Positions 22,249 to 34,900 of a stretch of DNA of 64,000 bases are shown here, one piece after another. The first letter of the stretch is position 1, and each line of letters begins with the position of its first letter. The position numbers were made by a program, and so were the translations under genes. This DNA is from Thelonectria olida. Lineage: Eukaryota; Ascomycota; Sordariomycetes; Hypocreales; Nectriaceae. The stretch covers positions 682,001-746,000 of the forward strand of contig JAGPYM010000018.1 of assembly GCA_020736575.1 (NCBI GenBank), read 5' to 3'. The notes beneath the pieces were generated by a model. That model saw only the letters and a program-made list of their open reading frames with translations, was not told the origin of the DNA and did not search any database.

Positions 22249-23328
22249 ACGGATACCCCGGAGTCGCACAATGGATATCTCAAGATCGAGACAGCGAAAC
22301 CCTCGCCTTCCGCAAGTTTAGCGAACTGTCCGCCCACAACCTCCTTTACTTACAAAGCAAGTTGCTGGAATTAGAAGAACAGCTCTTGGAAGCAAATAAG
22401 ACCGTCTCAGAGCAACATGACATGGCCCAAAAAGACGCGGCAAGAGAGTGGGAAGTCCTTACTGCCCAGGCAGCTGGCCATCACAGCCGACCGAGTGTAG
22501 TTGAGGCAGCGAAGCGCGGAAAGACACTTATCCTTGAGCTGAGAGAAAAGCTCGAGGTGTATCGTAGGTCGGAGTGTTGCCTTTTTATAATGGTCCGTAA
22601 CAGCTAAAATAAGATCGGTAGATGAGGCACTTCTCCGCCAGAGTCAAATAAGCGCCCTTAATCGCCCGAATGAACGCGTCTTAAAGGCCATGAGGATGTC
22701 GCTCAAGCAGCCTTATCCCCTCCTGGGTGGTAAGGCCGGTGGGTTCTTGGATAACGAGAACGATCTCGTGGCCTTGAAGCATCCAGTCGAGACTGATTTC
22801 ATGTCAGAATATCTTCGACAGCGCTGGGCGCCATCGGTCAGTTATCCTGCTCTGCACTCAGCACAAGTACACCAGAACGATCGAACCACTAACCATAAGA
22901 ATATGCTTAGAAAGAAACATCCCGAGATGGCCGAGGCCACATCGGCCGGTTTAAGGAGAGCGCCATTACTAAGGCAGTCAATATCATTACTATTATCGTC
23001 GCGGCTATTTTCCTCATTGGAGCTATCGTCTCTTTCCATTTTGCTAGACACGAGGCACTCAAACTCTGCATGATTACTCTATTTACCATTGGCTTCGCTG
23101 CCAGTGTCGGGTTGATCACAAACGCTCGCAGAGTCGAAATCTTTGCGGCCACAGCAGCGTGAGTCGTTATGCTCTCTCAACGTTTCTTGTTCTGACGCTG
23201 ATTTTACCGACCCCAACAGATATGCTGCCATTTTGGTCGTGTTTGTAAGTAGCGACCTTGCAGGGAGCCCAACTCAGACTCTGAAGGCTTGTTCAACGGA
23301 TGTATCATTGCCTACAATGACGCGGTAG
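22249..23328 (+). CDS. DUF6594 membrane protein (5' end unresolved)
   Basis: Exons read: <22249..22567, 22614..22836, 22911..23158, 23220..23328, all in phase. The family's marks are visible: GYPGVAQWI (usual GYPxLAxW/F), FRKFSELSAHNLLYLQSKLLELE (long helix), LILELREKLEVYRRS, DEALLRQSQISAL, DLVALKHP, then the C-terminal membrane part with hydrophobic segments near KAVNIITIIVAAIFLIGAIV, LCMITLFTIGFAASVG and YAAILVVFV around NARRVEIFAATAA. It is probably an integral membrane protein with two or three C-terminal TM helices and an N-terminal coiled region. Function of the family is unknown to me. The start codon is missing because the first exon could not be located. Confidence 0.7.
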
Positions 23329-23748
23329 TGGTTGTTGTTGCTTACGCTGCCACGACTTTGATATGGCAGTTGGAGATCTTGAGATTTGGGGCCAAGGTGA
23401 GATTGATGTCTCTATTTATCACCATTTGCCGGTCAAGGGAAAGAAATTAAGAAAAATGAAATTGGGCCAAAACGAACGAAGGGGCCAGATCGAATACAGC
23501 ATGGTAGTAGACGAGATAGCTGGAAACTCGATACAGGTAATTTAGATTTTGGCCTTTTTTTCCTTTTCCAGCATAAACACGACAACGGAGTTTAAAAACA
23601 CAACCTTTCTCCCCTAGATGTACCTCCATCTTCCATCCCTATGCATGAGGCATATTGTTCATAAGGTTTTCTAATAGTGTAAACGTTCCACAAGTGTCAA
23701 CAAGGACGGTTTTAGATTTTCAACCCTCATCTTCGCCTCTGATGCAGT

Positions 23749-24398
23749 CTAAACGACTACTATCTTGAAGTAATCTCGCATACAGCCGTAAAAGCGACTT
23801 CTCGCCCGGGGTTCCAAGGGGGAGAGGCCAACTCCTTGGTTGCCGTTCTGATTCCAGCCCACCAAGCGAGCCCCAGCGACAAGATGATCCTTGTATATTT
23901 CGTTTCCAATATATGTAGGCTTCTCAGGATAGGTATTTCGGATTCTTTGTTGCCAAGGTGGGCCCAGACTCAACACCACGTTTCTTCCGCAAATCACCCT
24001 GCGTGTTCGTCTTCAGGTCAGGTGCCTACTTGGGCTACACGAGTACCTCGAAAGCCTTCACCAACACTCCCCGTAGGTATGTTGGATTAGTTATCTGGCA
24101 GGGCACCGTTATGAAACCGCAACTTGAGAGGCGTTGTTCGTTTGATTCCTTTGGGGAGCGCTTGAAGTCGACTGGCGAAGACAGCGTCGCTCGTCTTTGG
24201 AAATTGGACAATAAGGCCCCTCGATAAGAAATCCTCCCTCCAATATGTCAGGCGCTGGGCCTCTGGAAAGATATTCGCCCAAAGGTAGTGGAATATTTCT
24301 TCAGGGGGCACATTGTCTCTTCTCAATGTCCTATAAATTCGTCTAGGGATTCTTGCGCGGACTCCTCGGCCTCGCTCCAAGCCCAAATCTCTGTCCAT
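23749..24398 (-). pseudogene. Possible decayed or unresolved coding region
   Basis: Two protein-like blocks on the minus strand: 24398-24087 (contains PRRIYRTLRRDNVPPEEIFHYLW and ends with a stop) and 23997-23749 (contains AGARLVGWNQNGNQGVGLSPL). They are in different frames and I could not join them with good splice sites. The composition looks like real protein but no family is recognised. It could be a small two-exon gene, a relic or chance. Confidence 0.25.
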
Positions 24399-25547
24399 CT
24401 TCTCGATGTAAAATGAGCAATGATGGCGGCAACAAATGGTAGAAAGTCGATAGGGACCAGTTCAGTTCTTTCGTTGGGAAGTTGTTTGCAGCTCGGCGTG
24501 AGAAAATGCTGCCAGTATGGGAGTAATGTGAAGAATTGTAATAATTATTTGTGCATGAGGATTAATTGAAGGACGAACGAGAAACAGTCGAAAAATCCAG
24601 AAATACCCTGGCAATCAAGTCCAACCCTAAGTGAAACTCTCACATCGCTCACCAAGCCCTGCTGCCAACCTTGTCCTGAGTCCTGGACATTGAGGTTGTC
24701 GCGGCCGTCTACCTACAGCCAACGGCCAAAAGTCTAGTAGAGTAGACTAGGGCTATGAAGTCAAACCTCGAGCGAATCACAGTCCCCGCATTCTCAGGGC
24801 CTGGAGAAATCCGGGGAAGTGGGTTGCCCCTGGACCGGGCTCTGGCGAGGACACACACCCGACGTGTGAAATTACACGACATTCGCACGTGATGTACGAT
24901 GTGTCATGCATTCCTATTGCATCTTCCAGGCCTTCCTGAGGGCAGATTGGATTTCTCCCTGGACACCCAAGTCAGCGTGGGGAAGCACAGTCGGCGTGAC
25001 TTGGTCACAAGACCGACGCGGGAGACTCCTCCAAGGCGAACTCAACCGAGGACACAGAGCTCAATTCGCCATACGAGAACAAAATGGCGGAAATGACGAG
25101 AAAATTTTCACCTTGCATCGGCTTAGAAACCTTCCATTCCAACGAGATGACAGGTAGCCAAATCCTGACCCCGTGGGCATAGTCGCACAGCACGCCACGA
25201 CTCCCACGAGAGGGGGGAAGGCCTCAGAAAAGGAACTAATTACCCCCATATTACCCTCACAAAACTCCAAGCGTCGGGACGAAATCCAATCGCATACACC
25301 AGCCCTTCGGAACCCTTGTTGGACGCGCTGAACCACGTGAAGAGAGCGCATTTTCTCTTTAGGTAAAAATAACGTAAATGATGTTTTGACTTCCACGATG
25401 CTTCCAAGTTGCGGCTCCGGAAATCGGAATGCCTTCAACTATAAGAACCTCTCTGGAACAATGGTAGATGGCATACAGCCCTGGAGAGCATCACAAAGTC
25501 CAGCAAACTCTCTTCGATAGCCCCAGCAGCGCCAAGTCCGAGTCAAA
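24399..25547. other. Intergenic, no gene seen
   Basis: Upstream of the glutamine amidotransferase; contains its promoter. Some medium open frames on both strands overlap each other and show no family features. Confidence 0.45.
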
Positions 25548-26500
25548 ATGCCCAGTGCAGTGCAGGTTAGTCCCCGAATGCCCTCACGGTTGTCAGAGAC
25601 TTTGCTTAGACTCAGTGCCTTTCCCGCTGTTAGGTTTCCCCGTCCACCTCTCCGGCCCTTCGACTCGCCGTGATCGAATTCGAAACTCCCCCGAACGATG
25701 TGTTTAACAACCATGGCTCGTACGGCGACATTGCTATCAAGCTCCTCCGACGCACCCTTGCGTCCTCGGCGGAACTCTCTCCTCTCTTGAAGGTCACCAA
25801 GGTCAGCGCGCTAGAGGAAGATTCTTTCTGGCCGGCCGTGGACGAAATCGACGCTGTTTTGGTGACTGGAAGCAGTGAGTTGCCATGGCTTCTGCCAAGG
25901 TCGATGTCGACTAACAATGAGTTTGCTAGAGTACACTGTCGCGGATAACGATTTCTGGGTGCCCTCCTTGATAGGGTTTATCCGGCAAGCGTACGTGGCA
26001 AAGAAGCCTTTGGCCGGCATCTGCTACGGACACCAAATGATTGCAAGGGCTTTGGGGGGGAGGACTTCACGAAACCCTGGTGGCTGGGAGCTGTCGGTTC
26101 ACGAGATTAACTTCACGCCAAAGGGCGCTGGCATCTTCGGCGCAGAGAGCCTGGTAGGAAGAAAGCCCTGTTCTTGACGGGCGATAGCGCTGACAGCGAT
26201 TAGGACATGTACCAAATGCACAGAGACGCCGTCATCGTGCCGCCGCCAGACGTCCAAGTCATTGCGTCCAGCGCTGGCTGCCAAGTCCAGGTCATGTACC
26301 AGCCCGGAAGAATCCTGGGGTTCCAAGGGCACCCCGAATTCGACAGCGCCATCACGGAGTCATGGCTGAACGAGAGACTTGACGAGGGCATTCTTGAGGA
26401 GTCGCTGTATGAGGAGGCCATGACCAGAATCGGGCGTAAGCACGATGGAGTGTTGATTGCAGCGGTCATGTGCAAGTTCTTCTTGGGTTTGGAGACATGA
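25548..26500 (+). CDS. Class I glutamine amidotransferase-like protein
   Basis: Spliced CDS join(25548..25565,25634..25874,25930..26153,26204..26500), 259 aa. The first exon is only 18 nt (MPSAVQ). The GATase1 fold is complete: VTGS oxyanion segment, GICYGHQ with nucleophile Cys118, and GHPEF with His204 and Glu206, so the catalytic triad is intact. It is a stand-alone type similar to yeast YLR126C-like proteins, without a synthetase partner domain. It may hydrolyse glutamine or a gamma-glutamyl compound; the substrate is not readable. No targeting signal. It is convergent with the glycine-rich-domain gene, whose stop lies only 190 nt away. Confidence 0.88.
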
Positions 26501-26691
26501 TTGTGCACAACTCGACTAAAATATAGATAAAAGCGACATTTCAAAAGTGAAATACAACTATGTACTGTAACTGCATGAACACTACCGCTCTGTATGGACC
26601 TGATGCTGCGCCCCTGAGTCCGCTCGTCCTAGCTCCTGTAACCACTATGCATCACTCGTTGAACCACGTTGCCTTGGTAAGATGCTCAGAA

Positions 26692-29155
26692 TCAGCATCC
26701 TCCTCCTCCTCCGCCACATCCACCACCACCGCCGCCTCCACCACAACCTCCTCCGCCTCCTCCTCCACAGCCTCCTCCGCCGCTGCCGCAACCACCAGCA
26801 GCACATCCACCGCCAGCACCCCCACAAGAGCCAGCAGCTACACCTCCTCCACAACTGCCGGTTGCGCAGGCAGCCCACCCACCGCTTCCTGCTCCAGATG
26901 CTGTGTATCCGGGATCCCAGGCGTAGTACATGCCGGGCGTAAAGTAGAGTGGATACATCCAAGGTCCATACACTAGGAACGCCAAGAGGTTAGAAACGTA
27001 CTCCATTGCAGTGTGGAACGGAACCAGACTTACTGTAGTAGCTGTAGCCCCAGTGCTCATAGTATTGGTCTCGGGGCGGCAGCTTGCGGCCCTTCTTCTC
27101 GGCCCGCTTACACGCCTTCTGGTAGTTTTCCTCGAGACGGCGCTGATGTATTTCAGCGTGGTGGTTGGCGACTTGCTGCTTCATCGAAGAGAGATAGTCA
27201 TTGGTTTTCACTGCGTTGTGTGCCGACATGTGCGCAGAGTTGTCCGGTGGGCACATGTTGGCGGCGCCGGATGTATGGAAGGCTTCGGAAACTGCTAGCA
27301 TATTAGGTCGTTGCGTTCATTGGGAAGAAATCCTGAATCATACTCTTTTCGTTTCCAGACATGCCTAGAACTCGCCCGATGGATGAGATGTGCGAAGTTC
27401 GAACCGATTCGCAGTACCAGCAGGTGCATTCCGAGTACACCTCGTCGTAGTTCTCTTGGTACGCCTTGCTTGTCCACTCAAAAGCCTCCTCTAGTTTTCC
27501 CTCATCGACCTTGTCGTCGTGTCTAGTGAACTTCTTGACTACCGCTTTGGTGTACGCATAGTAGGCCGAAGGGGATAACTGATGGGTGTGCCAGGCAAGA
27601 TCGACATCGAGAGTGGGCACTGCAATCTTTGTTGGAAATTTTGACATGATGAGTAGAAAGCGCTTGTACTTCTTTATAAGTCTCTCCATCGTGTCGCGCG
27701 CAGTGGGCGAGTGCAGCCAGTCAATCTTGCACATCTTCTCGGCGAAGATGCCCTGGCGCATGACTGCGCCGCATAGGTCAAGCGCGAATGGGCTGAAGTT
27801 CTCCCAATACCTGCTCATCATCTTGCGCACGCAAAGTCGAGAGAGGGGGGGAAGCCTGAGCATGCGAATTCTGGGCGGCTGCTCGATGATCCGAAGCGTT
27901 TTCTGCTGGTTGATGGCCTCTTCGACCATCCCGCGTATATGGTCCATTGTTGGCGGATTGTTGGGGCTGGGCTTATCAACAAATTCCTGTATCTGGATGC
28001 GCAGGGCCATTTGGATCATGCGATTTGGAAAGGTTTGGGGATTCCGTTCTTGGATTCGAGTGGGCGTGAAGACCGCAGGCTCACCGTCTGTCGGGTTGAT
28101 AACGGTGCCCGGCATGGGACAGTAATTAACCAAGAGGTCTCGGGCATCCTTGCAGAACTTGGCGACACTGAGGAATTCTTTGTTGATGCGAGTTGTGCAG
28201 CTGGGGCAGTTGGTGTAAAGTTTTCCATCGCCGTAACCGGATCCAATGAGGCCAGGGAACTCGGTCGTCTTGGGGTGTTCGTCGAGTCCACAAGTCGTCC
28301 ATGGGATGTCAATGTTTTTGGAGCACACTGGGCAGCTGATTGACTTGACAATGGGGTCATCGGTGTTCTCCCACGAGCGACCAGTCTGCGCGACCCAGCG
28401 GGCTTTGTCCTCATCCGTGACGTTGTAGTTGAAGCTTGCATCGATGGCCGAGTTGACTAGCTCCCAGGGCATTCCGCTCCTCCAGAAACGACCATAGCCA
28501 GCTCGGAGACAGTCTTCGAGGAAGTTATATGGATTCAGCATGTGGGAGTGATAGACCATTAGAACATCTTTGACGAGGAGTTAGCGTAATGAATATTCGA
28601 GAGAAACACCATGAAAGACTTACCGAGGGGTGGTAACGTTCGAGTCTTCCAGTACTCAATGTCATGACCGTTGGGGAATTCGGCATACGCAGGAGAGTTG
28701 GGAATATCCATATCGCCTTCGGCCAACCGAGGACCCTCGGTCAGACTGTTCCACCAAGCTTCGTATCTGTCGACAGCGCGGGCAACGAAAATAGCCCAAC
28801 GCTTCTCTCGAATCTTGCTGAGAGTCAGCAGCCTCTGTTTGTCGTCTTTGAGATTAGAGTTGACTTCAATGCTCTCGACAACTTCCCCCTCGTCCGTCAC
28901 CATCATGTGTCCCTCAGCCCGCGTGTCCCACAGACCCCACAAGCCATCGGTGTAGCCAACATCTTCCTTCAGGTTCTGAAAGGAAAAGAGGAGTTTGAGG
29001 TGGACAAGACAGGTGTCTGGCTCTGGGTCTGCAGGTCCAGAAGTGAGATTGAGGTGAACAAAGGCAGCGGAGGGGTCGAATGGCGGGGGTTCGTCCGATG
29101 TGTTGGCCGGGCCTGCCTGAGCAGCCCGAGGGTCGTAAGGTGGTGGTGCATCCAT
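26692..29155 (-). CDS. Glycine-rich-domain (DUF1399/GRDP) protein with Gly/Cys tail
   Basis: Spliced CDS complement(join(26692..26972,27034..27294,27344..28567,28624..29155)), 765 aa, all phases fit. A Pro-rich N-terminus (PPPYDPRA, EPPPFDPSA) is followed by two copies of the family signature: LPPLDVLMVYHSHMLNP (about residues 176-192) and PTLDVDLAWHTHQLSP (about 505-520). Two CxxC-type pairs (CPVCSKNID; CPSCTTRIN) at about 260-310 may bind metal. Exon 3 encodes a basic helical stretch (ENYQKACKRAEKKGRK). The last about 65 residues are almost only Gly, Cys, Ala and Ser in repeated C-G(5-8) blocks, encoded by a GGN-rich tract. The GRDP family is poorly characterised; plant members affect osmotic stress. 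The Cys-Gly tail could bind metals or be disordered; inference only. Confidence 0.85.
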
Positions 29156-31061
29156 ATTGAGGATACGTTCAAAGGCTTTAATTCATGCGATTTTCTTCCA
29201 GCTCTTGGCAGTCGATCTGGGCCAAGGCGCTAGGTTGGTGAATGCGATGATGCGGGGGAGACGCAGCGGAAATAGCACATTCAGAGGCCATCTTTTATCT
29301 TGTTTCCTCGATGACGCTGCGCCACTGCGGCTGAGTATGTGCTGGCTCTGAATCTCTGCGACGCCTGTGTCATCGGGCGAGTCGGGCGATGGGCGCAGTC
29401 ACTCTCGCGGGGTCGCGCAGATACATGAGCCACTTGTTGGTGAATTAATTCGTTGATCAATTGGCCAATGCTAGACACACCAGGAGAGTAAAGATGGGCT
29501 TTTTCGTTCCCGCTGCCCGCCCTTGTGCGCCCATCCGAGATGTTGGCTCTAGATCTGCATCATAGTGGCGTGATGACAGGTTAGGAAATGGCCGAAGCCC
29601 CTATCAGTACGAATGGAACAATCGAAGAACCATTGTGGAACATGTTCTCGGGTTTGACCTTGAAGATGGGCGCTGTCAATCTCTCTAGCTATCCGCCTAT
29701 CCGATCACTAACTAGCCAGGGAAGTGGCAAGACGCCATCATTGATCTGGAAGATCGACACAAAGATGACCAGTGGCATGTTGGGCGATCTGTGCTGAGCA
29801 TGGCCTCGCAAGGCGCATCTTGGAATGCATCCCCAGATTGAACCACTGCACGATGGAGTGGACGTGCAACCTTTAATTTGACGCAAGGGCTAGGCATCTA
29901 AATTCCCGTCTTACACAATAGGAAGGTAGAGAATCCCAGTACAGGGCTCAATGACGCCCTCGAGGCGCAGCAAATCCCTCCACTGCTATCTTCTCCTCAT
30001 GTCAGGTACTTAGCCTATAAACAATTGACAGGGCACCGAGGAAGATTGCCCGAGGCAGTGCATCAGGCGCAGTGCGTTGATATGATGCAGCATAATGCTC
30101 GGGGGGCGACATTTCACGGCGCACAGAAGCATTCCAGAATTCATCCATCAGCCACGTGCACCAGGTTGACGAGATACCAAAGACTCTGCGAGCCACGGGG
30201 ATAGGATCGTACGTACCTGTCTAGCATCGACTCCCTCAGATTCCGGGCTACATGTGTGAACCCTTCAGTATTCTGAGCACTTGAGGTGTATTGACGGAAC
30301 GGCATCACGAATAAACAACGTGATTGCTGGTGAAGGTGGTGAAATACGTAAATTGTGACGTGTGATACTCAGAGAACATGGCTAACACTTACTCTATTTA
30401 GTAACTATTCGCAGACAGACACACGCACCCTTCATTTCCTTATTCCTAAAAATATCGATGACCATAAGCGTGGTCACTTTGCGTAGCATGGGTCATGCAT
30501 GAATCTCTGCGACGTCTGCATCTCTTGGGGTGAATGTATCGTAGCACTGAGTCATTTCTAGATATCCAGGAATTGCTGCAGCGTAACTACATGATTCGTG
30601 TGAAAGAGTGCCAGGGGCCAATCCCAGATCACTATCGTTGAAGTGGATGTTGTGACTTTCTAAACTAACAAAAGAAAGGTATTCTATTTAATGGAAGAAC
30701 AAGGCCGGGATTTGGCTCAACATGAGCTCAGCCACTGCTCCAACATCCGTCCAGTGATCATTCAACCACTCCATACAAGCCCACGTTTCTAGATGCTACA
30801 CAGCCATGCTGTTGATAGTCCATAGGAAGCCTGTGACATGTGACTGTCACTAGAGTCCCAAAAGTTTCCGCTTAAATGATTCGACTTGAATGATTCAACA
30901 CCAAGCTAGCTGCGTCGAGGTGCTTACCTCTCGACTGCAGTCTATTGAGCCAAGACAGGCACGAACTGCAGCATACATTAAACAAGATTTCATTTCAACT
31001 TCATAGCCCACAGAGCAGGTAATGTCTAAAGCTCGGCTCTCTCCTGTTTCACGACTTCTTA
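29156..31061. other. 1.9-kb gene-poor stretch
   Basis: The first part is the promoter of the glycine-rich-domain gene. An open frame at 29588-29797 (plus) has no context support. Nothing else recognised. Confidence 0.45.
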
Positions 31062-31286
31062 TCACTTAAGAATCTTCATTTCCTGGAGCTTCTGTACCAA
31101 GTCGGCCGCGGGGATAGGATTGTTTGCCTCGACGGTGATGGCATCAGGGCCCTCGCCAATTATAACACCTGGACCGTAGATATCCGCGATAGCATACGGG
31201 AACTGAAGCGCGTCCAACATGTCGCATTTACTGATGCGGACTACCAACTTGCCGCTCGAGTTAACGTATTGGGTTGTATTCGGCAT
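31062..31286 (-). CDS. Small unrecognised protein (74 aa)
   Basis: Single exon, starts MPNTTQYVNSSG and ends KLQEMKILK. No signal peptide, no Cys pairs, no membrane helix; the length and an even predicted beta-then-helix character (KLVVRISK; AADLVQKLQEM) suggest a compact cytosolic protein. The start has a reasonable context (cAGCA ATG) and the gene has a spacer of 650 nt to the divergent esterase-CorA gene. No family recognised. It could also be a chance frame. Confidence 0.5.
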   Translation of the reverse strand: MPNTTQYVNSSGKLVVRISKCDMLDALQFPYAIADIYGPGVIIGEGPDAITVEANNPIPAADLVQKLQEMKILK

Positions 31287-31935
31287 TGCTGGGAGCTGTT
31301 GATATGGATTAAGTAGGGAAGTATGGTTAACTATGCTTCTTGTTATGTTTCTGCTCGGGAGTGTTTGTGTTGTAGGATGACTGCCCGAAAATACTATGAG
31401 GCTAAATACCTATCGTTAAAGCCTGAACCACACAGACTTCGGTATCGTAGACTCTGATTTGGATATGGAGCTTCAAGCATCTACATATAATCACTTGTGT
31501 TTCAGATCTTGACATCATCTCTATAAACCGGTCGATGCTTCCGGCCTTCAAATCAGAAATGGATCCAAGCGGATGAAAATGGCCCCTGTGAATACCAACT
31601 TGGGGCTCCTGCTGTTATTTAAGTGGCGGGTGAAGCTGATAAATGAATCACAATCCTTTCAAGCCACAGCTGCGTAACACGGAACCCAAAGCCAAAGTCA
31701 TCTGCAGTCAGAACGCCACAGTGCTACGTGGCCATGTCTACACCAGTAGTCCTGTTTGATGAATTCAGCTTCTATTTCTACCCCCGCCCAGCTCGCTCTA
31801 TTTACTACAAAATCCCTCGCTTTCGAGTGTTGACCTCATGTTCCATTCTTCAATGTAGTTGACTCAGGCGTTGAGTGACGAAAGCGATCCTGATTCCACC
31901 CATGATCTCTTTCTATGCCCATTGAGGACCTCAGA
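31287..31935. other. Divergent promoter region
   Basis: Lies between the 74-aa gene (minus) and the esterase-CorA gene (plus). No coding sequence; an in-frame upstream ATG at 31915 could extend the latter by seven residues. Confidence 0.45.
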
Positions 31936-34900
31936 ATGTCATCTCAGGATCCTGCACCGTCGCTTTCTCTCGCAGAGGAACCATTTAGTCTAATTTCTCT
32001 ACACGAGCCGGTTCGTCCAGCACAGGCAACGTAAGGCCCGCTGGTGAGATTTGCTTTCAGTACAAAGAACGCTTACTGGGTTCCAGCATCGTTGCTGTCC
32101 ATGGACTTGGAGGAGATTCCCAGAAAACATGGACTAACCCTAACACCGAATTCTCCTGGCTCAAGGATGGCTTGGCACAGGACCTTCCCCAATTCCGCGT
32201 ACTAACATTTCACTATAAAACCATTTATTCTCCCAAACCTGGCATTTCCATCACCGGGATTGCCACAACACTCCTCAGCTTGTTGGAACGGGTAAGTGGG
32301 ATAGGGCTCTGAGGGCTTTTCGCAAAATTATTCAACTAACCTGAAGCGGCCTACAGCACCTCGAGACAAATCCCAGCCCGATCATCTTCATTGCCCATAG
32401 CCTGGGTGGGCTTATCGTGAAACAAGTAAGCTAAAAGAATATCGAATCTCTTTGACTATATATGAATAACGCCTAGCTTTTCGTTCATGGTCCACCTGCA
32501 TCTTTGGTCCGTGACAACACGGTTGGAATACTATTCTTTGGTGAGCATCAGCCTTGACTATTTGAAATTAGCATTGAGTTCTATTTCTAAGATGCTTGGT
32601 AGGCACGCCCCATCGAGGTTCATCTCAGGAGTCATGGAGTGCCACTTTCTCGAAAATCAGCAGTTTGTCGCAACCAGACCAAAGATTAGTCAAGACCGTT
32701 GAGCTCTTGCCAGACCTGCAAAACACAAACGAGTCGTGGTTACATTCAATGCCCGAACCTGACATTGTCGACTTTTATGAAACTCGGAAATTGAACATAG
32801 GTCTCATGCGTAATTTGGTAAGAAACCGCTTGATACGGAGCTGACAACATCAGCATTTCTGTTTGAAAGCGCTGACCGACTTCGATCTATTAGATTGTAG
32901 CCAAGGAATCCGCCACCTTGAATCTTCCACATGAGAGGATCATCGCACTAGATGATTCCCATTTTGATATGGTGAAATTTCAAGACAGGAACAGCCATTC
33001 TTACCAGACAATTCTCCAAGTGTTGACACGCATCGTCGACAGGCTCCGAGGACGCAGCCCGCTTACCCGGCCGCCAAGGGCAGCGTCAAGTCGAACAGGT
33101 ACAGATGCCATAGAGGTGAAACCCATCGACCTGAGGGGATATGTGCACCTCTTCAAAAAAGGGTCGCTAGCCAGAGAGGAGTTGTTTTCAGTATCAAGCA
33201 TGCTGACTACCTCGCCGACAACCTTGCTCGAAATTCCCCTTATCACGCGAAAGGACGCAGATGTGAACCCGCTCATGTGGGTGCACATTCCTCTCAACAA
33301 CACTTCTTGGGTCAATGTCTGTACTGCTCCATGAAAGTATGAATCACATGATCGTTGGCTGACGATATCCCCAGCCCTGCTTACAGAATATGATGAAAGA
33401 TCTGGGCAGCGATCTACACATTACCGAGGACGAGTATTGGCTATCACGTGAGAGAAGAAGTTGGCAGAAATCGAACGACCTCTTACACTCCAGACACTTT
33501 GAGCCGTCTTTTTATTGCAGCTACGGCACTAATTCTCATCAATTCGTCATCTATGTCAGTCCCAACAGCACCCATGTAGCTCCAGCTCTACTTACCAATT
33601 GATCCTTGGCAGCTGCCGTACCTCCACTGGGACTCTTTCGAGTGCTTCACGAAGAGGTCAGACTACCTGGGTGGAAAGGCGGTCGAGATACCGGATAGTC
33701 TTGGCGAACAAACCAAGGCTGCCTACAGGGTTATGAGAGGTAATCCTTCGTTGCACCCGAGACGGACCCTGGATCAGTTCTTCTATTCTAGCCTACCCGA
33801 GACGTCATCCAGGGACAAGGATCAAGTAGTATCCAAGAACACCGATAAATCATGGGGCGGCAAGAAAATGGTCATGGTTGATCAACTCTGGCTTTGGTTC
33901 GTGGTGCATCACCGCAACCCAACCAGTACGATATTCACATGTTTCCCCCGCAAAGATGGGGAAGACAGGGTCGGCGAAGAAGATCTGGAGGCAATAGCAG
34001 ACCTACGTCAGGCAATACTGGATGAGGTGAACAGCAAAAACGAAGACTGGTTCGCTGACCGGAACAATTTCGTGGGTCTCGTGGTCAAACAGGCCGTCAA
34101 CGTGATTCTCAGAGTTAGGCATGAGCAATCCCTCGACTTCCTGGGGGTTTTCCGTGCCGCCATCGGAAAGGCGGTAAGCTCATTTCTCATTTCTTTCTTT
34201 CTTTTTTTTTTTTACTCCCTGGTAATGCACTGTGTACTTATATGGTTGCTAATACTGCTCGTGTCCTCAGACCGACGAGCAGACAACCTACTTCCGAACG
34301 TTCCAGAAACAGCTGCAACCTGGATCTAATAATGTCATCGATCCTGAGATGAAACGCAACGAAGTGAAGCTCGCGCTCGAAATAGCTGACATCATCGACG
34401 AGCTGAATAGTCTCAACCGCGTCTTTGAGGCGCAGGAAGATGCATTATATCAGGCCATCAGGACATTGCCAGACAATTCCCTCAGACAAACGCTCGAGAG
34501 TCTGGTTACCGAGGATATCGAATCGTACAAGAGGGAAGTCAAGCGAATGACCGATGATGCTCGGCGAACCAAGGAGAGCGTGAGTGTGCGATAATCCTCG
34601 CGAAGTTGTTAGCTAACGACGGACTATTCTAGCTCATGGACCTCCTCGATCTACAGCAGAAGGAGGAGAGTCTCAAAGAAGCACATTATGCCAATGAGCA
34701 AGCTGATGCTGCACGAGATCAAGCGGATGAGACTGAGGCACAATCCCAGATTCTGCTGCTTTTCACGATCGTCACTATTGTCTTTGTACGCGCTGTAATC
34801 CTATGCGGTTGGACTGAATGCTGATCAACCTTTTCAGTTGCCACTTTCCTTTTTCACCTCATACTACGGGATGAACGTCGTGGAGCTTACCGGCGAGCAA

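Noticed and set aside
25061..25438. 125-codon minus-strand frame upstream of the amidotransferase
   Set aside because: No homology or splice signals and it lies in the expected promoter region.
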